A stretch of 64,000 nt of DNA from Geodermatophilus dictyosporus (GTDB taxonomy: Bacteria; Actinomycetota; Actinomycetes; Mycobacteriales; Geodermatophilaceae): assembly GCF_900115505.1 (NCBI RefSeq), contig NZ_FOWQ01000004.1:366250-430249 (forward strand), written 5' to 3'. Position 1 is the stretch's first letter. Each line of letters starts with the position of its first letter. Made by a program: the position numbers and the translations under genes. The notes under the pieces are model-generated. The model worked only from the letters and a program-made list of their open reading frames with translations. It did no database searches and had not been told where the DNA came from. This document shows, piece by piece, positions 59,478-64,000 of this stretch.

Positions 59478-60242
59478 TCACCGGTAGGCGTCGAGCGCCA
59501 GCACGACCGCCAGACCCAGCCCGGCCAGCGCGATCCCCCGGCGCAGCGCCTGCTGCGGCGCGTGCCGCACCACCCGCGGGCCGAGCCGGCCGCCCACGAG
59601 ACAGCCCAGCGCCAGGGGCAGCGCCGCGCCCCAGGCGACCGGGGAGAGCACCACGAAGCCCACCGCGGCCACCGCGTTGGCCGCACCCAGCGTGACGTTC
59701 TTGAAGGCGTTGCCCCTCGGCAGCGGCTCGCCGGTGCCCAGCAGGAACAGCGCCAGCAGCAGCACCCCGGCCGCCGCGCCGAAGTAGCCGCCGTAGACGG
59801 CGACCACGGCCGTCCCCGCCACCAGCCACCACGGGTCGCGCCGCCGGTGCGCGCGGGCGCCCTCCTCGGCCAGCTCCCGGGGTGGGCGCTGCAGCAGGAT
59901 GGCCAGCGCGGCACCGCCGATGAGCACCGGCACCACCCGCTCGAAGGCCTCGGCCGGGGTGAGCAGCAGCAGCGCGGCGCCCGCCGAGCCGCCGAGGACC
60001 GCGGCGCCGACCAGCGGCAGCAGCCGCCGCCCCTGCCCGGTCAGCTCCGGCCGCGAGGCGCTGATCGACCCGACGCTGGTGAGCACCAGCGCCACGGTGT
60101 TGGTCACGTTGGCCGTCACCGGCGGCAGCCCGGTCGCCAGCAGCGCCGGGTAGCTGACCAGCGAGGCCAGGCCCGCGACGCTGCCGGCCAGCCCCGCGCC
60201 CACGCCGGCCAGCACCAGCAGCAGCGCCTCGACGACGTTCAC
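59478..60242 (-). CDS. TauE/SafE-family permease (second gene of pair)
   Basis: Sulfite/sulfonate exporter-family membrane protein of 254 residues with about eight helices. The two family halves start with GVGAGLAGSVAGLASLVSYP and AVYGGYFGAAAGVLLLALFL. GTG 60242 overlaps the stop of the upstream paralog in a GTGA. The pair is similar to each other (both have ALLATGLPPVTA and NAFKNV/NALKNV), so they may form a heterodimer. Confidence 0.88.
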   Translation of the reverse strand: MNVVEALLLVLAGVGAGLAGSVAGLASLVSYPALLATGLPPVTANVTNTVALVLTSVGSISASRPELTGQGRRLLPLVGAAVLGGSAGAALLLLTPAEAFERVVPVLIGGAALAILLQRPPRELAEEGARAHRRRDPWWLVAGTAVVAVYGGYFGAAAGVLLLALFLLGTGEPLPRGNAFKNVTLGAANAVAAVGFVVLSPVAWGAALPLALGCLVGGRLGPRVVRHAPQQALRRGIALAGLGLAVVLALDAYR

Positions 60243-61012
60243 CGCGACACCAGCACCCCGACGGCGACGCAGCCGAGCACGACGATCGCCGTCCGCAGCG
60301 CCACCGGGGGCAGCCGCCGGCCGTACCGCGCACCGAGCGTGCCGCCGACCACCGAACCCCCGGCCACCAGCGCGGCCGCCGTCCAGTCGACGCGGTCGGT
60401 GGCGACCACGACGTAGGCGAGCGCGGCGACCCCGTTGACCGCGGAGGTGAGCACGTTCTTCAGCGCGTTGAGCCGCTGCAGCGGCTCGGGGAGCAGCAGG
60501 CCGAACAGGCCCACCTGCAGCACCCCCTGGCTGGCGGCGAAGTAGCCGCCGTAGCTGCCGGTGGCGTAGGCGGCGGCGACCAGCCCGGCCAGCCGCAGGC
60601 CGCGCGGGGACGTGCCGCCGGCGACCTGCCGCGCGGCCAGCCGGCGCGACAGGAGCGGCTGGACGGCGACCAGCACGACCGCCAGCCCGACCAGGGCGGG
60701 CACGACCGCCTCGAACGCCGCCGCCGGCAGGTGCAGCAGCAGCACCGCCCCGGTCAGGGCACCGAGCACCGAGGCGGGCAGCAGCCGCAGCAGCAGCGGG
60801 CGCTGGCCGGCCAGCTCCCGCCGGTAGCCCACCGCGCCGCTGACGCTGCCCGGGACCAGGCCGAGGGTGTTGGTCACCGTGGCGGTGACCGGGGGCAGCC
60901 CGGTGGCGAGCAGGACCGGGAAGGTCACCAGGGTCCCCGACCCGACGACGGCGTTGATGCTGCCGGCGGCCGCGCCCGCGGCGAGCACCGCCAGCATCTC
61001 GGGCACGGTCAT
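60239..61012 (-). CDS. TauE/SafE-family permease (first gene of pair)
   Basis: Paralog of the adjacent permease, 257 residues, about eight helices. AGSINAVVGSGTLVTFPVLLATGLP and GSYGGYFAASQGVLQVGLF are the repeat starts. ATG 61012 is chosen over an upstream start at 61063, because the first helix starts here. The substrate (sulfite, sulfoacetate, or another anion) is unknown. Confidence 0.88.
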   Translation of the reverse strand: MTVPEMLAVLAAGAAAGSINAVVGSGTLVTFPVLLATGLPPVTATVTNTLGLVPGSVSGAVGYRRELAGQRPLLLRLLPASVLGALTGAVLLLHLPAAAFEAVVPALVGLAVVLVAVQPLLSRRLAARQVAGGTSPRGLRLAGLVAAAYATGSYGGYFAASQGVLQVGLFGLLLPEPLQRLNALKNVLTSAVNGVAALAYVVVATDRVDWTAAALVAGGSVVGGTLGARYGRRLPPVALRTAIVVLGCVAVGVLVSR

Positions 61013-61160
61013 GCGGTCACCGCCGTCGAGCGTGGCACACGGCCCGGGTGTGACCGCGCGCACGGCCTCCGCGCGTGATCACCCCGGGGTACGGGGGGCC
61101 CTCGGTGGCCGGGAGGCCCCGCTGCACCCGGCCCCGTCGCCGGAGCCGCGGCCGGTCCGG

Positions 61161-63713
61161 TCAGGCGTCCTTGCGGCCGGCGTCCACGACCCGCAGCACG
61201 AGCTCGCCGGCCTCGTCGGAGGCGAGCAGGTCGACCTCGGCGTCGATGCCCCAGTCGTGGTCGCCGGCCGGGTCGTCGACGATCTGCCGCACCCGCCACA
61301 CGCCGGGCTCGCCGCGGTCCCACACCAGCAGCGCCGGGCCGCGGGCGTCGGCGCCGGTGCCCAGCTCGTCGTGCTCGGCGAAGTAGCCGCGCACCACCTC
61401 GCCCCAGCGCTCGGCGTCCCAGCCCGACCCGGCGTCGAGCTGGCCGAGGTCGTACCAGCGCCGCCGCGCCCACAGCAGCACCCGCTGGAACAGCGCGTTG
61501 CGCACCATCGCGGTGAACGCCCGCTCGTTGCCGGTCAGCGGCCGCGCCCGGGCCGGGATGGCGACCGGCTCGTCGAGCGGTGAGTTCGGGCTGGTCAGCT
61601 GCTCCCACTCGTCGAGCAGGCTGGAGTCCACCTGCCGCACCAGCTCGCCGAGCCACTCCACGAGGTCGGTGACCTCCTCGGTGCGGGCGGCCACCGGCAC
61701 CCCGTTGCGCAGCGCCTTGACCGCGTCGGAGAGGTAGCGCAGCACCGCCCCCTCGGCGCGGGTCAGGCCGTAGGTGGAGACGAACTCCTTGAACGTCATC
61801 GCCCGCTCCCACATCTCGCGGACGACGGACTTCGGCGACAGGTGCGCGTCGGCGGCCCACGGGTTGCTGCGGACGTAGACCTCGAAGGCGTGCCCGAGCA
61901 GCTCCTCGAGCGGCTTGGGGTAGGTGACGTCGTCGAGCAGCTCGATGCGCTCGTCGTACTCGACGCCCTCGGCCTTCATCTGCGCCACGGCCTCGCCGCG
62001 GGCCTTGTTCAGCTGCGCGGCGAGCACCTGCCGGGGGTCGTCGAGGGTCGCCTCGACCACGCTGACGACGTCGAGGGCGTAGGTGTCGGAGTCGGGGTCG
62101 AGCAGCTCGATGGCGGCCAGCGCGAAGGTCGACAGCTGCTGGTTGAGCGCGAAGTCCGGTGGCAGGTCGACCGTCAGCCGGAAGCGCCGCCCGTCGGGCT
62201 CGGGTTCGTCGAGCCGCTCCAGGACGCCGGCCTGCAGCAGCGAGCGGGCGATGCCGACCGCCTCGCGCACCAGCCTCAGCTGCCGCCGGCGGGGCTCGTG
62301 GTTGTCGGTGAGCAGCCGGCGCAGCGCCGCGACGGGGTCGCCGGGCCGGTCGACGACGTCGAGCAGCATCCCCGTCGTCACCCGCATGTGGCTGGTCAGC
62401 GGCTCGGGCTCGGCGGCCACCAGCCGCTCCATCGTCGCCTTCGACCACGGCACCGAGCCCTCGGGCGCCTTCCGGCGCACCAGCTTGCGGCGCTTCTTCG
62501 GGTCGTCGGCGACCTTGGCGAACTGCTTGAGGTTCTCCACCTCGTGCTCGGGCGCCTGGACGACGACGGTGCCGGCGGTGTCGTAGCCCGCGCGGCCCGC
62601 CCGCCCGGCGATCTGGTGGAACTCGCGGGCGTTGAGCAGCCGGGTGCGGCTGCCGTCGTACTTGGACAGCGCGGAGAACAGCACCGTGCGGATCGGCACG
62701 TTGATGCCGACGCCGAGGGTGTCGGTGCCGCAGATGACCTTGAGCAGCCCGGCCTGGGCCAGCTGCTCGACCAGCCGCCGGTACTTCGGCAGCATCCCGG
62801 CGTGGTGGACGCCGATGCCGTGGCGCACCAGCCGCGACAGCGTCGTCCCGAAGGCGGAGGTGAACCGGAACCCGCCGATGGTCTCGGCGATCGCGGCCTT
62901 CTCCTCCTTGGTGCAGACGTTGACGCTCATCAGCGCCTGCGCCCGCTCCAGCGCCTGCGCCTGGGTGAAGTGGACGACGTAGACCGGCGCCTGCTGCGTG
63001 TCGAGCAGCTCCTGGATGGTCTCGTGCGCCGGCGTCGTCGCGTAGTAGTGGTGCAGCGGGACCGGGCGCTCGGCGCCGGCGACCAGCGCGGTCGGCCGGC
63101 CGGTGCGGCGGGTGAGGTCCTCGCGCAGCGCGTCGGTGTTGCCGAGGGTGGCGCTCATCAGCAGGAACTGGGCGCGGGGCAGCTCCAGCAGCGGCACCTG
63201 CCAGGCCCAGCCGCGGTCGGGGTCGCCGTAGAAGTGGAACTCGTCCATGACGACGAGGCCGACGTCGGCGTCGGCGCCCTCGCGCAGCGCCACGTTGGCG
63301 AGCACCTCGGCGGTGCAGGCGATGACCGGGGCGCCGGCGTTCACGCTCGCGTCACCGGTGAGCATGCCGACGTTGGCCGCGCCGAAGACGCCGCACAGGG
63401 CGAAGAACTTCTCGCTGACCAGCGCCTTGATCGGCGCGGTGTAGAAGCTGCGCCGACCGGCGGCCAGCGCGGCGTACTGCGCGCCGGTGGCCACCAGGGA
63501 CTTGCCCGAGCCCGTGGGCGTCGCGAGCACGACGTTCGCCCCGCTGACCAGCTCGATCAGCGCCTCCTCCTGGTGAGCGTACAGCGGCGTGCCGCCCTCG
63601 TCGGCCCAGGTGGCGAAGGAGGTGAACAGCTCGTCGGGGTCGTCGCCGCGGGTCCGCAGCGCCGAGAGGTCGCCGGGGTCGTCGAGCAGGGGGAGGGGCG
63701 CGGTCGCGGTCAT
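61161..63713 (-). CDS. DEAD/DEAH-box RNA helicase, Ski2/Mtr4-like
   Basis: Superfamily 2 helicase of 850 residues. Walker A ATPTGSGKS is at residues 64-72 (K71), motif II DEFH at 157-160, SAT at about 188, and motif VI QIAGRAGRAGYDTAG. Domain 2 has VHHAGMLPKYRRL and GTDTLGVGINVPIRTVLF. A long C-terminal region includes a DUF3516-like helical segment found in actinobacterial homologs. It is likely to act in RNA processing or decay. ATG 63713 fits the family start; a longer frame begins at 63926 without support. Confidence 0.9.
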   Translation of the reverse strand: MTATAPLPLLDDPGDLSALRTRGDDPDELFTSFATWADEGGTPLYAHQEEALIELVSGANVVLATPTGSGKSLVATGAQYAALAAGRRSFYTAPIKALVSEKFFALCGVFGAANVGMLTGDASVNAGAPVIACTAEVLANVALREGADADVGLVVMDEFHFYGDPDRGWAWQVPLLELPRAQFLLMSATLGNTDALREDLTRRTGRPTALVAGAERPVPLHHYYATTPAHETIQELLDTQQAPVYVVHFTQAQALERAQALMSVNVCTKEEKAAIAETIGGFRFTSAFGTTLSRLVRHGIGVHHAGMLPKYRRLVEQLAQAGLLKVICGTDTLGVGINVPIRTVLFSALSKYDGSRTRLLNAREFHQIAGRAGRAGYDTAGTVVVQAPEHEVENLKQFAKVADDPKKRRKLVRRKAPEGSVPWSKATMERLVAAEPEPLTSHMRVTTGMLLDVVDRPGDPVAALRRLLTDNHEPRRRQLRLVREAVGIARSLLQAGVLERLDEPEPDGRRFRLTVDLPPDFALNQQLSTFALAAIELLDPDSDTYALDVVSVVEATLDDPRQVLAAQLNKARGEAVAQMKAEGVEYDERIELLDDVTYPKPLEELLGHAFEVYVRSNPWAADAHLSPKSVVREMWERAMTFKEFVSTYGLTRAEGAVLRYLSDAVKALRNGVPVAARTEEVTDLVEWLGELVRQVDSSLLDEWEQLTSPNSPLDEPVAIPARARPLTGNERAFTAMVRNALFQRVLLWARRRWYDLGQLDAGSGWDAERWGEVVRGYFAEHDELGTGADARGPALLVWDRGEPGVWRVRQIVDDPAGDHDWGIDAEVDLLASDEAGELVLRVVDAGRKDA

Positions 63714-64000
63714 CGTGCGTCCCAGCGTGCCAGGCGGCCGGGGCGCCGCCCGGGCGGACACCGGCAACCGGTACCGCACGCCGGGGAGGCGTACGGACTC
63801 CTCCCGGACCCGGTGCGCCAGCGCCCGGTCCTGGACCCGCGGGGCCGCCCGTGCGAGCACCTGCGGGCCCGTGAGCCCGGACCGACCCGGCGGCCCGGAC
63901 GTCCCCCGAGGGGACCGCTCGGTCACGAAACCGTAACGACCGCTGCAGCCGGAGGTGGCACCTGCCGACGTCCTGGGTGAAGATGAACGACAGGTGAACG
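63714..64000. promoter_or_regulatory. Intergenic region at the right edge
   Basis: No supported gene lies between the helicase start and the window end. A plus-strand -10-like TAACGA follows ACGAAACCG near 63925-63937, and GTG 63994 or ATG 63984 could start a gene beyond the window, but ATG 63984 stops after four codons. The helicase's own promoter is expected near 63714-63740. Confidence 0.3.

Noticed and set aside
61013-61063. Longer N-terminus for the first TauE/SafE gene
   Set aside because: The added residues are not membrane-like and no ribosome-binding site is seen.

Overview
The window is about 64 kb of very GC-rich, densely packed actinobacterial chromosome. Gene order (aro cluster, pepQ, efp, nusB, bldD, pyr operon, mIHF, gmk, rpoZ, coaBC, metK, priA, def, fmt, rsmB, rpe, rib genes, hisE, hisG) matches the conserved core of Streptomyces and its relatives. 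Codon use and the accessory genes (PucR with DUF2877, DUF5995, GAF-ANTAR, an LLM oxidoreductase next to a trehalose-synthase-like enzyme) suggest the Geodermatophilaceae (Blastococcus, Geodermatophilus or Modestobacter type). That family placement is inference. No rRNA, tRNA, CRISPR array, phage or insertion sequence was seen.

Layout. 1-10769 (+): 3' part of alaS, then ruvX, mltG, aroE, a prepilin-peptidase-like gene, aroC, aroK, aroB, aroQ, pepQ, efp and nusB, with mostly 4-bp stop/start overlaps. 10773-11859 (-): a 51-codon gene and bldD, with a structured intergenic region between them. 12060-21639 (+): a PyrR-type leader and pyrR-pyrB-pyrC-carA-carB-pyrD-like-pyrF, which makes UMP. 22012-31598 (+): mIHF, gmk, rpoZ, coaBC, metK, a winged-helix gene, priA, def, fmt and rsmB. 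31873-37784 (+): rpe, ribD, ribE, ribBA, ribH, hisE, hisG and an SSI-like lipoprotein. 37798-43217: DUF4287, DUF2877 divergent from a PucR regulator, DUF5995, an SDR, and an HTH-MurA fusion followed by a small ORF. 44888-50486: NAD(P)-binding protein, EamA transporter, PNPOx-fold protein, DUF998 protein, EVE-like protein, MFS transporter and two small proteins. 50680-51261: a truncated extracellular nuclease with RTX repeats. 51312-58614: malQ, a MerR regulator, an alpha/beta hydrolase, an LLM oxidoreductase, a GH13 enzyme and a Pro/Ala-rich membrane protein. 58631-63713 (-): a GAF-ANTAR protein, two TauE/SafE permeases and a DEAD/DEAH RNA helicase.

Themes that cut across genes. (1) Four genes appear to start at CTG inside a CTGA overlap with the preceding stop: prepilin peptidase, fmt, the small ORF after HTH-MurA, and the MFS gene. 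(2) Many monocistronic genes have a TANNNT or CANNNT box 6-8 nt upstream of the start codon and no Shine-Dalgarno sequence, as expected for leaderless mRNAs. (3) A family of related GC-rich inverted-repeat elements ending in a CCCTGC...GGGGGCC half sits just after stop codons; one of them contains the start codon of the SSI-like gene. (4) Several longer gaps (11179-11237, 31620-31853, 50535-50633) hold clusters of perfect or near-perfect dyads that no gene explains.
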